Origin: Erpetoichthys calabaricus
Lineage: Eukaryota; Chordata; Cladistia; Polypteriformes; Polypteridae
NCBI RefSeq assembly: GCF_900747795.2
Contig: NC_041396.2
Location: forward strand, 84,264,913-84,328,912
Reading direction: 5' to 3'
Length of the DNA: 64,000 nucleotides
Under the pieces are notes generated by a model, which had not been told where the DNA came from, did no database searches, and was given only the letters and a program-made list of their open reading frames with translations. Shown one piece after another: positions 40,690 through 53,110 of this stretch. Position 1 is the stretch's first letter. Every line of letters begins with the position of its first letter. The position numbers were made by a program, and so were the translations under genes.

Positions 40690-41515
40690 CCTAGTAGTGT
40701 TATGCCCTGTGTAAATTTAAGAAGATTGACAGACAAGTCGCCAGAGGTACAGTCATTTGTATTTAGTGAAAAGAGTAGTGGGGAAAGGACACATCCCTCT
40801 GGTGTACCAGTACTAAGGTTTAATGGGCCAGACATGTATATGGCCAACTGCACATGCTTTTTCCTGTCTGTAAGAAAGTCTGCGATCCAATGATGGATTG
40901 AACTGGACAGGTTGAACTGGCTGAGTTCCTTATCTAGGAATTCTGGGATGATTGTATTGAAAGTAGAGCTAAAGTCCTCAAACAAGATCCCCACATATGC
41001 TCCTGGCGTATCGAGGTGTTGGTAAAGAAAGCACAGACCTAAATTTGCTGCATCTTCCACAGACCAGTTGACTCTATATGCAAACTGAAATGGGTCCAGG
41101 AAGTCTTTTGTAGCATTCTTGAGGTCATTCAGAATAAGGCGTTCAAAGGTCTTCATTACCACAGAGATTAAAGCTACTGGTCTGCAGTAATGTAGGCCTG
41201 TAACCTTTGATTTTTTTGCAACTGGAATGATGGTGGAGGTCTTAAAGCAGGCAGGAACTGTGCACAGATCCAGAGATTGGTTGAAAATGTCTGCAAATAC
41301 TGTTGACAACTGGTCTGCACAATGTATGAGTGTGGAAGGGGAAATAAGGTCCGGGCCTGTAGCTTTTTTAATTTTTTGCTTTTTGAATAAGCTGCAGACG
41401 TCTTTTGCATTAATGAAAGGATGGGGAAGCTGAGAAGAAGAGGATTGCAGAGTAGCAACAGTGAGACCATCAGGTAGATTTATGTCCTATCGTCGTTCAA
41501 AGTGACCGTAAACTG

Positions 41516-42078
41516 TGTGGCAGGCGGCCAGAGCCCATGCCCAGCCGGGATGCCTCTGCAGCATAACTTTCGGGGGAGCAATGATGGGAAACCCAGTATC
41601 TCCCCCTGGACGCTAGATGGCAGCCTCCCTGGGTTGCAGCGGTGCCTCGGACTCCCACAGGGCTTCATGGGGGTTGGAGTTCTGTGCAGCCGTGTTGGGT
41701 TCCGCAGGTGCTGCCAGGGGGTGCTGCATCAGGAGCTGCTGAACCCTTCTGGGCACTAGTTTCGCCAAACGTGGAAGTGCAGTCGGATGTCGACAATCAA
41801 ACACCTGGATCACTTCCAGGTGCCCAATAAAAGGGGCCAGCAACCACCACTTAGTGGCCAGAGTCGGGTGGAGGAGGACAAGGTTGCCTGGGAGGAGTGG
41901 TGGTGCAGAGGGAAGAGTGTTTTTTGGTATTGCTGTATTGTGCTTGGGACTGTGTTGTGGCTGGGGGACACGGAGAAGACGTGCCCTCCAGCTGAAGAAA
42001 AATATGTTTATTTATTTTATATGTTTGCCTCCGCGTCCAATCTGTGTCGGGTCGGGCACATATATAGTGCCTTCTACA
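41516..42078 (+). mobile_element. Solo LTR, family B, inserted in a LINE
   Basis: The element runs from TGTGGCAGGCGG to TTCTACA and is flanked by ACTG (41512-41515 and 42079-42082). The LINE reading frame on both sides meets at this point, which confirms the limits. It has an AATAAAAGGGGC box near 41,828 in TATA position. A poly(A)-like T/A stretch lies at about 42,000-42,025. No internal part remains. It is younger than the LINE it splits. Confidence 0.75.
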
Positions 42079-43300
42079 ACTGATTTAACTGATTAGCCAG
42101 ACTGGGATCAGCAGAATTGTTTGATGTTTGTTTCTTGTAGTTAGTGACCTGTCTAAGACTGATGCGCTGTCACTTGCAGACAGTTGTTCTTGCAGCTTAT
42201 CTGAGCACTTTCTTTTCAGACCTTTGATCCCTTTCTCCAAGATATACTTTGTTTATCCTGTATTCCTCATGATTGCCAGATCTGGAAGCACACTCTTTGT
42301 CCTGGCACAGTTGTCTGATCTCTGGAGTGAACCAAGGCTTATCATTGCTAAACTTCACAATTGTTTTTGTTGGAATGCAATCATCTTCACTAAAAATAAT
42401 ATGTGAAGTTACAGAATCAGTGTATTCGTGTATGATGGAGGTGGCAGTTTTGAAGGCACTCCAGGCAAAGTAGTCCTGAAGCTTCTCTGTTGCCTTGCTG
42501 GTCCACTTTCTAACCGTTCTTTTTAATGACTTTACAGTTTTCAGCTTTTATTTGTAAGCAGGAATAAGGTGAATCATAGAATGGTCAGAATTACCAAGGT
42601 GGGCATGAGAGAAGACATGACAAGCATTATTAATAGCTGCATAACAGTGATCTAGAATATTTCTATCTCTGGCAGGGCATTTTATTTGCTGTTGATACAG
42701 TATTTAAGGAATGATCTGGTTAAAATTGAGATAGTTAAAATTATCCGAAATGACGATTTATGAGTCCAGTTTGTCTTTTTCAGTCTCAGTGATTACATCA
42801 GCGAGTTGCTATTACACTTTGTGAGCAATAGCAAATATGAACACCGGCTGGAATTATGGAGGAAAACTCGTGTGATAAATAAAACAGCTTACAGTTTATA
42901 ATAAACAATTCTAGGCCAGAAGAGTATGATTTAAAAAGAACTGTTACATTGTTACACCAGCCTTGATTAATGTAGAAACACACTCCTCCGCCCTTTGTTT
43001 TGTTTCAGAGTTTGGTAATGCAGTCAGCGCGGTACAGAATGAAGTCAGGTAAGTTCAGTGCAGAGCTGGTACTAGAGTCATTCAGTTATGTTTCAGTAAA
43101 GCACGGAGTAGATAACAAAGAAAATTCCATTTTAGTACATATTAACAGCTGCAGTTTGTCGAGTTTGTTTGCCAACGAGCGCATCTTAGATAGACATATT
43201 CCAGGCAGTGCTTGCCGTAGTCCTCATTTCCTGAATTAAACCAGGATGCCAGCTCTTCTGCCTCTGGTCCTCTGCTGTTGGGCTGTCTTGTTTAGCTGCA

Positions 43301-44165
43301 TGAGCACCTGTGATCAACAAAATTGTAAGACCCACACATGTAGTTATAATATCTGTAGTGGGACCCTGCAAATGATACTCTGAAGCTCTTCCCATGTATA
43401 TGTTTTATGGCTTTGCAAGGGACATCGAATTTAACTCACAAAGATAGACAAAGACAGAGAAACAAATTACCGTGGCTTCCATCTGGTTATGAGATGATGA
43501 TGTGGACTGTGCGAGAAAACTGGAGTTCATGGATGAGATGCATTACAGAAAATCTCCAGATCCTTTATGCTGCAAGGTGAAACATACCTCATTTAGTGTC
43601 ATTGTGTCAGCTTGCATGCAGAATTATTTGTCTCTTATAATTTATCTGTCCCCATTTACCCAGTTGTAAAACTTTTATTTTCCAGTCATCCTTTACTTTT
43701 TGTTGTGGCTTTCATTGTGTTTTTAAAGTAACTTACTTCAGAGTGCATTTTTTCTGAGCCTGCAAGTCACTTTGTACAATGGAAGAACAGTAGGAAAACA
43801 CTTAAAAGAGCAACGTCTGCTTGTCTCTTGGGCTTTCTTAATTGTAGTATGGGAATAAGGGGAGCTTGACTTTATATTACCACGCCATATGCAATTAATT
43901 GTGATAAGTTTTGCCTTTTTTTCAGGGGCATAACCAGGAATCAATTTTTGGGGTTATGAGAAAGTGCATGAATCATAATTTCATCTGTGATAAATCAATT
44001 GAAACTGTCATGAAATATATTTCGAAAAACCCAAACTTGAAATCTGCCCCCTTGGCTATACCTGCGTTCTTATTATTTTCATATATATCTTGTCTCTTTT
44101 CTCATTTCTCATCATCATTCTGCTCTAGGCCTAACTCTTAAAGTTTTAGCTTCAGCTTGTTTTTC
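43301..44165. other. No gene recognised
   Basis: The first 100 bp may still be 5' leader of the LINE on the left. The rest is AT-rich without a recognised exon. Confidence 0.4.
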
Positions 44166-44169
44166 TGTA

Positions 44170-44285
44170 TATTCCTACAGTTATTAATCCATTAATTTTT
44201 TGAACCTGCTCGATTCAATCTTAAGATCGAGGTGGCCTGAGCATTGGGTGCAAGGCAAGAACCAGTCATGAACTGCATGACTTTC
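44170..44285 (-). repeat. Old SINE 3' fragment
   Basis: TTAATCCATTAATTTTTTGA (tail side) is followed by GCATTGGGTGCAAGGCAAGA and then ACCAGTCATGAAC. This is the minus-strand 3' half of the ATGG-tailed SINE in decayed form. Confidence 0.4.
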
Positions 44286-44592
44286 ATTTCTTTGCTGTGC
44301 TAAAGCTTTCATATTTTACCCTCATAGCAGTATAAGACCTTCCATTCAGAATTTTAGAGCAAGTTGTAGAGAAGAAAAAAATACAGTACAACAATAATCT
44401 GCCTTTAATTCAGGGTGTTCATACGAAATATAGTGATTTACTTCAAGAGACAGAACTACATAATAAACAGGAATAGAAGTACATAATAATCAAGAATAGT
44501 TGAATCAGATATTTGAAATATTAAAATGTGCATTTCAGTTTCAATGTTTAAAGTCTAAATATTCTCAAATGTAAATAATATCTGTAATATCC

Positions 44593-44647
44593 CGTGACCC
44601 TGTAGTTTAGGATATAGCGGATTGGTTAATGGATGGATGGATGGATA
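44593..44647 (+). repeat. SINE 3' end fragment with ATGG tail
   Basis: CGTGACCCTGTAGTTTAGGA, then TATAGCGGATTGG and four GGAT/ATGG repeats are the last 55 bp of the SINE. The copy is strongly 5'-truncated. Confidence 0.7.
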
Positions 44648-44986
44648 TCTGTAATAACTGACCCTGAAATAGTCTAATTCGATACACCACATGCTTATGT
44701 TTGAAGTTTGCTATTTTTAACCTTCTGGGGGTGTCTCTTATAGCGCTAGAACCACCAGTAAAGAATCATGTCATATTTGTGGTCAACAACCTCAGAATCG
44801 CTTGAAATGACACTCCATATGCTTATATTACCAATCCACATTTTTTCACAAGTTTTCAGAAAAGGAGTAACTTGGACCCCTTGTATCCCATTATGGGCCA
44901 AACCCCTGGCGTCCGTTGATGTGGCATAAACAACTTGAAGTGCTTCTGATCATTTTTGATGAAGATAATTATATAAGGGTATAATT

Positions 44987-45312
44987 CAGTCAGTCATTAT
45001 CCAACATGCTATATCCTAACACAGGGTCACAGGGGTCTGCTGGAGCCAATCCCAGCCAGCAAAGGGCACAAGGCAGGAACAAATCCCAGGCAGGGTGCCA
45101 GCTCATCTCAGGGCACACACACCAACACACTAGCGACAATTTAGGATCACCAATGCACCTAACCTGCATGTCTTTGGACTGTGGGAGGAAACCGGAGCAC
45201 CCGAAGGAAACCCATGCAGACATGGGGAGAACATGCAAAATCCACACAGGGAGGACCCGGGAAGCAAACCCAGGTGTTCTTACTGCGAGACAGCAGCGCC
45301 ACTGTGCTGCCC
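44987..45312 (-). repeat. tRNA-derived SINE with target duplication
   Basis: A complete body is present on the minus strand, from GGGCAGCACAGTGGCGCTGC to GTTAGGATATAGCATG. The 14-bp duplication ATAAGGGTATAATT flanks it (44973-44986 and 45313-45326). The ATGG tail is reduced to AATGACTG. This is a young copy of the same family as at 40,345 and 57,838. Confidence 0.92.
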
Positions 45313-45326
45313 ATAAGGGTATAATT

Positions 45327-47030
45327 TCCTGCACAAAATATTATCCAGAATTGCTTAAATATGAGGGTTTTTTGGTTGTAGAAAGGCAAAAACAGCTCAA
45401 AAAAGCTAAAAATCCTGCTTAGCTAGATATTAAGGTGAATCAAATGGTAATTCTTATGAACACAGTAAAACTATATGTAATTCTTTAGTTGAATTTGATT
45501 TTAAAATTTATAGTGCAACATAACTCAGTGGTGATCTCCTGTCTTTATCGTAATTGATGGATATCTTTAGTCTCAATTGTGTAGTCTTTGTACATAGAAA
45601 ATGTCATGTGCACACAGATACATATGACCAGAAAGTTGGTAAATGTTAGCAAACTGAGGGACATATTAAGATAAGTGTTCTGATTGAGCATTTTTAATGT
45701 CATGCATTGTTGTGTTCATTACTGTTAATGTTTTATATTTGTAAATCCATGTAAGCACTCTGAGCATTTCTTCAGTTAAAACTGCTATATAAAAGCAAAA
45801 TCAATTGAATAATTTGCAACTTCTACGCGGCTGAGCTAGCCTTTTTGGCCCTAAAATTAGTCCTTGGTGACTTCAAAAGAGTAGTGAATGTTGGAGCACA
45901 TTTGGCAGAAAACGCGGTGACGATGACAGCTTCATCTGAAGCAGTGTCTAAGGTGATGTCAGCGTGAAACTCGGAGGGAAACACATCAGCAGTAGAGAAC
46001 ATCTTTGTGTACTCCCGGACTGTGATATCCATGCGTAGGCTTGAGGTGCATGATTACGTAGAATTAAATGGCTGCAAATTTTAATCTACGGTATAAACAG
46101 GCAGTTTCTTCAACATTGTCTGTTGACAACTTTACAGAGTGTGATTCTGTAGTCGAGCTGCAGAGTATGTGCTTTTTCTTACACCTGCCAATGCATGTTT
46201 GCTAGTGTAGTCATGCAAAGAGTACAGGCCAATAATAGCTGGGCAGATCAGGTGAAACATAGTATATAGTGTTCTAAAAAATGTCAGTTGTCTGATTACG
46301 CCAATGAATAGGTCTGGGGATTTATGTTTACTTCTGAAATGCATTCCCTTGGTATGACTTGGAAGTGCTCATCCTTTTAGAAAGATAACCAATGGCAAGC
46401 AATTCTCACGATTCTGAGCAACCACCATTTAATTAATTATAGCATTTCTTTGCAGGGTAGTAGCGGTGAACTTCAAGAAGCTGACAAAATATGTGATTGC
46501 CCTGTGGCTTCATGGGCAGTACAGTAAAGATGCTATAAGTTTCTGAAACCAACCAATAGTGTATGGAGGATCTTGGAGTGACACCTGGAAAGAGTGGTTT
46601 CCACTTCCTTCAATTAGGAAGTGAGATGACTGAATATCTCTTGGAGTTGTGGTGCCCCATCCCTCTTCTGGAATACCAAGCACTAGTAGATTCCATGCAG
46701 TGGCATGTATAGTGTTGTATTGGTAGCATATGGCAGACCAACCCATCACTGAGCGACTTGATATCATGTAGTCTTACCAACAAATCCAGGCAGAAGGTAT
46801 CCCAGTCTATTTTTGGACCATGATAATGTCACAACCTATCACTAATCACAATAAGACAAGCCAGTAACAATATGTCACCCACTGGTCTTATTTACTGAGT
46901 GAATCCGTGACTGCCTAGCTGAGCCAGAAGGTCCCCAATGGACTGCTTTGCTCAATGTTACTAAGCTACAGGATGCATACATTATCACTTTTTTAACAAC
47001 ACCATTAAGACTGCATCTGTGCTTTTATAT
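45327..47030. other. No gene recognised
   Basis: A minus-strand frame of 69 codons at 45823-46032 has a balanced composition but no known domain and no splice context. The rest is unassigned. Confidence 0.4.
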
Positions 47031-47034
47031 ACTA

Positions 47035-48195
47035 ACTAGACATTAAGCCCGTTACAATAACGGGCGCTAGAACAGTAGTGCATAAACATTAGTAGGAACA
47101 GTCTATATTAAATGGCAAGGGACCTTGACCACATTCTGTTTCTTGTCTTAATTTTTTTTTGTCAAAAATATTTTTGCAAGAAGCCTAAAGTAAAATAATA
47201 ATAAAAATAAAATAGAAACGTATATGACAATACAGTAAGTATAATTAATATTACATTTATCCTCTCCTCTGTGGCTGTTGATTGATGTGATATGTCTGTT
47301 TGAAGATCTCCTATCCTGCCTCTCTTTATTTTAGCTTGCTGTGGCGTCTCTCCAGCAAGTACTGTGCAGTTCCCCAGCAAGTGTTTTAATCTGTGCTGGC
47401 GTGCAGCTGATTATTGTATGTGTGGCGTCTCCCCAGCAACGGATTTTATGTGCGCGAAAATAAATCTACTTTTAAAAGTCATCCTATTGTAATATCATGA
47501 AAATTCGTATATTTAGGAAAACCCCTTCAACGACTGACACTTTACACTTTAGCTTCTTAATCGCAAATCTGACATCCTCAGAGTGAACACTTGCACAACA
47601 GCAAACAGTAATCCTACCTCTTTGGGGAAGCTGGTCTCCGCATCTCAGTACCCGATTGGATTTTTCGTGCCTTATGTTTTAGGTGTTACCTCATTTACCG
47701 AAATCTGATTGGATCGGCCGCGCAATATTTTATAGGTCCCGCCCTCTCTGTCTTGTGTGACGCGTCAGTCTGCCTTTGAAGCATCTGCTAGAGGCCGGTG
47801 ACTCTGCCACTCATTCCGCCCTTCCCTGTACTTCCGCCTTGTCCGTAATATGCGTTTAATTTTCTGTCACAACAGTGGGCAATCAGCAGAGTCTCCCCAG
47901 GAACTGATGTAATGTGTGGCATGCAGCTAATAATCGTGGCTGTGGCATCTCTCCAGCAAGTACTGTGCAGTTCCCCAGCAAGTATTTTTATCTGTGCTGG
48001 TGTGCAGCTGATTATTGCATGTGTTGCGTCTCCCCAGCAACGGATTTTATGTGCGCGGCCGCGAGTACCCAATCAGCACTCTCCCCAGCAATGATGTCCT
48101 TTATTAAAGAGTGCCCCGCGCATGCGCACTTCACCAGAAGACACATACACACGGACACATGGACGCACACAGGGATTTTATTAAAGAGGATAAAG
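47035..48195. mobile_element. Repeat with terminal hairpin and internal direct repeats
   Basis: Near the left end, GCCCGTTA-CAA-TAACGGGC (47048-47066) forms a perfect 8-bp stem with a 3-base loop, followed by GCTAG. Two copies of a roughly 122-bp block (about 47336-47457 and 47938-48059) share CTCTCCAGCAAGTACTGTGC and CCCAGCAACGGATTTTATGT. Smaller CCCCAGCAA words recur outside them. The right end reads GGGATTTTATTAAAGAGGAT after an ACACAC-rich stretch. Penelope-like elements with repeated pseudo-LTRs, and Helitrons with a hairpin then CTRR, are both possible. No ORF for either was seen. Confidence 0.5.
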
Positions 48196-48449
48196 GGATC
48201 TACATTGTTCCTTGTAATACAATGTTGTTTATGCCTTATTAAAGCTGCAGCAGCTACCACTGTGGCACAAAAAGCTGCTGGAGTCAGCAGGATCAAGTCA
48301 TGGCCTGGTCACAGTTGGTTTGCATTTTGTATATATGTTGCATGTTCTTCATGTCTGTGTTCGTTTTTCTCCAGTTATGCTGGCTAACTGATGAGCATGG
48401 TAGGTAATTTGGATTCTTTAAATTGCTCCTTTGTTAGTGTGTGCTGGAG

Positions 48450-48570
48450 TGGGTGAATGCCCATTCAGGTCTGGTCCTTACCTTGCACCCAATGCTATGA
48501 GTACAGACTTCAACCCCTCACACCCTTCTAGTCGATTAAGAGGGTCTGAAAATGAATGAATGGACAGAAT
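48450..48570 (+). repeat. Old SINE 3' fragment
   Basis: GGTCTGGTCCTTACCTTGCA, CCCAATGCTATGAGTACAG and a final GAATGAATGGACA follow the SINE 3' half and its tail with strong divergence. Confidence 0.4.
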
Positions 48571-48719
48571 GTTGGCTATGAAAAATGGATGAATAATGCT
48601 TTCGGGGAAATTGTACTTACATTAGTGTTTGCAGCCCTGAAAGGTGTCTTGGTTGAGTTTTTTTCCAACAGTTCTTTGCAAATTGCCTTTCTGTATACAG
48701 GCAAGAAGAGTAGAGCAAC

Positions 48720-50152
48720 ATCTACCCATATGGAAAGGCAGTTGGTCCAGATGACATACCTATGGAAGCATGGAGGTGTTTAGGAGAGATGGCAGTGGAG
48801 TTTTTAACCAGATTGTTTAATGGAATATTGGAAAGTGAGAGGATGCCTGAGGAGTGGAGAAGACAGTGTACTGGTGCCGATATTTAAGAATAAGGGGGAT
48901 GTGCAGGACTGCAGTAACTACAGGGGAATAAAATTGATGAGCCACAGCATGAAGTTATGGAAAAGAGTAGTGGAAGCTAGGGTTAAGAAGTGAGGTGATG
49001 ATTAGTGAGTAGCAGTATGGTTTCAAGCCAAGAAAGAGCACCACAGATGCAATGTTTGCTCTGAGGGTGTTGATGGAGAAGTATAGAGAAGGCCAGAAGG
49101 AGTTGCATTGTGTCTTTGTGGACCTGGAGAAAACATATGACAGGGTTCCTCGAGAGGAGCTGTGGTATTGTATGAGGAAGTTGGGAGTGGCAGAGAAGTA
49201 CGTAAGAGTTGTACAGGATATGTACAAGGGAAGTGTAACAGTGGTGAGGTCTGTGGTAGGAGTGACAGATGTATTCAAGTTGGAGGTGGGATTACATCAG
49301 GGATCGGCTCTGAGCCCTTTCTTATTTGCAATGGTGATGGACAGGTTGACAGACGAGATTAGACAGGAGTCCCCGTGGACTATGATGTTTACTGATGACA
49401 TTGTGATCTGTAGCGATAGTAGGGAGCAGATTGAGGAGACCCTGGAGAGGTGGAGATATGCTCTAGAGAGGAGAGGAATGATGGTCAGTAGGAACAAGAC
49501 AGAATACATGTGTGTAAATGAGAGGGAGGTCAGTGGAATGGTGAGGATGCAGAGAGTAGAGTTGACGAAGGTGGATGAGTTTAAATACTTGGGATCAACA
49601 GTACAGAGTAATGGGGATTGTGGAAGAGAGGTGAAAAAGAGAGTGTAGGCAGGATGGAAAAGGTGGAGAAGAGTGTCAGGAGTAATTTGTGACAGACGGG
49701 TATCAGCAAGAGTGAAAGGGAAGGTCTACAGGACAGTATGTTATATGGGTTGGAAACGGTGGCACTGACCAGAAAGCAGGAGACAGAGCTTGAGGTAGCA
49801 GATGCTAAGATTTGCATTGGGTGTGACAAGGATGGATAGGATTAGAAATGAGTACATTAGAGGGTCAGCTCAAGTTGGACGGTTGGGAGACAAAGTCAGA
49901 GAGGCGAGATTGCATTGGTTTGGACATGTGCAGAGGAGAGATGCTGAGTATATTGGGAGAAGGATGCTAAGGATAGAGCTGCCAGGGAAGAGGAAAAGAT
50001 GAAGGCCTAAGCGAAGGTTTATGGATGTGGTAAGAGAGGACATGCAGGTGATGGGTGTAACAGAACAAGATGCAGAGGACAGAAAGATATGGAAGAAGAT
50101 GATCCGCTGTGGCAACCCCTAATGGGAGCAGCCGAAAGAAGAAGAAGAAGAA
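48720..50152 (+). mobile_element. RTE-like LINE, 5'-truncated
   Basis: Translation gives AVGPDDIPMEAWR, then NYRGIKLMSHSMKLWKRVV and the long open stretch 49052-49648. That stretch carries HCVFVDLEKTYDRVPREELW (RT motif A), LHQGSALSPFLFAMVMDRL (motif B) and MMFTDDIVICS, where FTDD stands for the usual FADD at motif C. Later pieces are EFKYLGSTVQ and LHWFGHVQRRD. The 3' end is GGGAGCAGCCGAAAG and a GAA tail (50131-50150). Endonuclease is missing, and stops and shifts follow 49,648. RTE is the best fit, but the clade is inferred from memory. Confidence 0.85.
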
Positions 50153-50754
50153 TTACTGTGTCCTATATAAATATACTTTATAATCATACCTTTTATGATA
50201 TAAAGACCCTTGAAACCTATCTAAGCTTTGACTCTGAAGAAGTATTATGAGCTACACTTTGAATCAGGGTAGCAGATAATATGTTTTTAATGTTAGGGGA
50301 CTTAGAAAACAGAATAATTAAATCAAATAAAAATTTGAAAAGACACAATAGTTAGTTGCCATGCAATGGAGTGACATCCTTTTCAGGTTTGGTTTACAAT
50401 GTGTATCCAGTGCTTCTGAGATAGGCATTGGTTCTCTACAACAATGAACTGGATATGCAGATTAGAACATAGATGGATAGGTAAACATATAATAGTGAGT
50501 TCTAAATGGATCAGTCTGGTTAAATTAGAACCAAGTCAGTTCAAATAACTTGCTTACTGTGAAAAAAGGGCATGGCTTATTGAGGGATTCTATGGCTCCT
50601 ATCACTCTCTCAGGGATGGCTATGGAAACACTCAGGCAGTCAGGGACACTGACTGCAATTAGAATCATTGAGGTGGAATCTACGTAATACAAGGGATGGT
50701 TAGCGTGCGATATTCTTAGAGCAAAACGCCATGGCGGGCCAGATGTTAGTGCTC

Positions 50755-50990
50755 CTGCTTCACAGCTTTAGACCTTGGTCTGCTCAGTGACTTTGTGGAG
50801 TTTTCATGTTCTCTCCTGTGCCTTTGAGAGTTTTGCTTGAAGTAGTTTAGTTTCCTGTCACAAGTTTAGTTTGCTAGATTGCATGTGGAAATTGGCCCAG
50901 TATTAGTGAGTGTGCCTTGCTTTTTGCTTTGACCACAGTGTTGCTGGGATAGGTTTTGGCTCCCCACAAACCTGAAATGGTTAATTGGGT
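50755..50990 (+). repeat. Old SINE copy
   Basis: GTTAGTGCTCCTGCTTCACA (head), GGAGTTTTCATGTTCTC, GAAATTGGCCCAGTATTAG and CAGTGTTGCTGGGATAGG keep the order of the ATGG-tailed SINE with heavy divergence. Confidence 0.5.
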
Positions 50991-53105
50991 TTTAAAAAAC
51001 GAGTGAATAGATGAATTCAGGAAGCCAAAAAGAGGCAAAGTAATAGTTTGTTATCATATCTCCACCACCCATATATGCATATATGACCCACACCATTCCT
51101 TTCATGTTAAGAGTACATTATGTGAGGTGGAATTATCTGTCATCTAAGATCATGTCACACCTAGATTAAGATGTTTAAAATAAGAAATGCTGCACTCAGA
51201 CCATGAAGGGTGTCAAGTTTGGCAATGAGAAGCTCTACCACATGCTAACTATGTTTTATGGGAGCATCTAGTATGTTACTACTAACCTTCATGTTCACCA
51301 TGCCCCTAGTCTGTATCTGGGGTGCCATGCCGAATTAGCACAGGATGAACTTGAGCAAATCTTTGTTGCATTGCCAATGGGAAATATCTTTAGCTGTATG
51401 AAAGGAAAGCTGTGATTCATTTTATGAAGCAATTGCCTCTCTTGGATGATAAAGCAAAGTGCTGAGGGAAAAATGTGCGAGTCTAAAAGTTGAAGTGTTC
51501 CACTTCAGTACTTTCACACATGTAAACTCCCAGATATACAGCAACCTGCAGGGACTTCCATTACCCATATACAGGTAGTGCCAAAAATAAGTAGTACCAA
51601 AAGTGGCATTTTTTTGTCCAAAGTAACCCTTGTGGTTAAAATATATCAAAGACAACTCACAGCATATCTAATTCTCAATAGGAATACACAACAATACACA
51701 AATAGCGTTTCAAATACATCCAATAATCATATAAATTATAAAAAAAGTAAGTTTAGTCTCTTCTGTGTTAAAGAAAGGATGTTCAAAAGGAGGATACACA
51801 GTATCAGATAAATGGAAAAGCGCAAATTAAACCCCTACTTTCATCCTTTCAGTGCCCCTGATTCGCAGGTGGAATGGCTTGCCCACTTTCCAAATACACC
51901 ACACTATTTTCCTCACATTATTTCTCTGGCAATGCTGCCACCTTTCCAGTTGAGCCTTTGTCCCAAATCAGTTCTCAACTTTAGATTCAGTAGGTGCCTG
52001 GCAAGGTAAAGTTTTTGTTAAACTTTATTTCCAGGATGCATCCCATAATTATTTTCTGTCTCAAGAAAACCTATTAAAAATTCTGGGGCACTCTGTCTTT
52101 CTAAATCTTTCACTGATGGCGCAAGTTGTTTTTTCATCCCTGCCTTCGGATTACAAAGGTATGCCTGCCCTCCATGACACCTCCTTGTGGAAACCCTTAA
52201 ATATCTGCTGTTGGCTTAGAGGGACTCATCAGGCCTAGTGCCAGTTCCCCATGACCACTTTTTCATTCCAGTGCCATTAGGATAAACAGTCTAGGGCTTT
52301 CATTTCTCTAAATTAGGAATTAACACCCACTTGTAAACTCATATGTACACAGAGGTACTTGGTTCCTACTTTAAAGAACATCCAGTGGGCCTGTTTACTG
52401 CATTGTTTCAGAATAATGCAAATTCTGCTCCTGCATCCTCTTGCCAGCTAGGTAGCCATTATGTATATACTGTATATTTGAGTGTGAAATACATTGTGTC
52501 ACATTGTTACCCACCAACGAAATACTACACAACAATCTCTTTCTCACTTCTTGTTTCTATCTTTCTGTCTCCTTCTTGGATTTTTACTTCAAGAGGTGAA
52601 AACCTTCATTCCATCTCTTTGACTCCCATAGACTCTATACTCACTTTGCCCCTGGCTTTGAATTCCCTTCATTGTTTCACTTCTTGCCAATGTCTAGAGT
52701 TAAGGGGCAGCAATAGTCCTTTTTTTAAGGTCCAGCGATGTTAGGCTAGAGCTCCATGTCCTTCCTGTCTCTTTTCTGTCTGGCACAGCAGCAAACTATT
52801 TGCTTCCACATCCCAACCTAGAGGTTTTTGCACTTTCGTGTCTGCCTTCCCCCAGTGCCCACCATAGGTACACACTTTAGCATAGAGAGTACATCTACTT
52901 TTGGCAGTGTGATACTCCCTCTATCCTTGAAGTCTTGTGTAGCACTTCATTTAGCCCTACTGATGTCCATGTTCCATCCATTTTTAGCACATGCTCTTTC
53001 TGTTATACGATAGTTGAAAATGACAGTCTGCAGTAACTCTGGACAGTCCAACACATTACACACTCATGTGTACATACACACTTCCATAGAGCCGAGCAGT
53101 TAACC
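50991..53105. other. No gene recognised
   Basis: A 133-codon frame at 52343-52744 is low in charged residues and has no domain I recognise. The rest is unassigned DNA. Confidence 0.4.
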
Positions 53106-53110
53106 CAATA

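Larger units (their letters stand above)
39465..43300 (-). mobile_element. CR1/Rex1-like LINE, nearly full length, split by two insertions
   Basis: Reading the minus strand from the high end, an endonuclease domain shows RSLANKLDKLQLL, GGVCFYINQGW, a decayed DFN motif and LGNSDHSMIHLIPAY. A linker with KWTSKATEKLQDYF follows. RT then runs through TGPDLISPSTL, PVALISVVMKTFERLILNDL, LDPFQFAY and GTPEGCVLSPLLFSLNTND, with the catalytic F-A-D-D site changed to FTQG. The C-terminus has FFLSQLRKFNLPQTILVRFY and ADPTHPGHHLFQRL. The 3' end is CCAATAAAGTGAATTC near 39,465. Stops and shifts show it is dead. A SINE (40345-40689) and a solo LTR (41516-42078) landed in it later. Confidence 0.88.

Noticed and set aside
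45823-46032. 69-codon minus-strand frame with balanced composition
   Set aside because: It matches no known protein and lacks splice or start context. It is left unassigned.
52343-52744. 133-codon plus-strand frame
   Set aside because: Its composition is CT-driven and no known motif is present.
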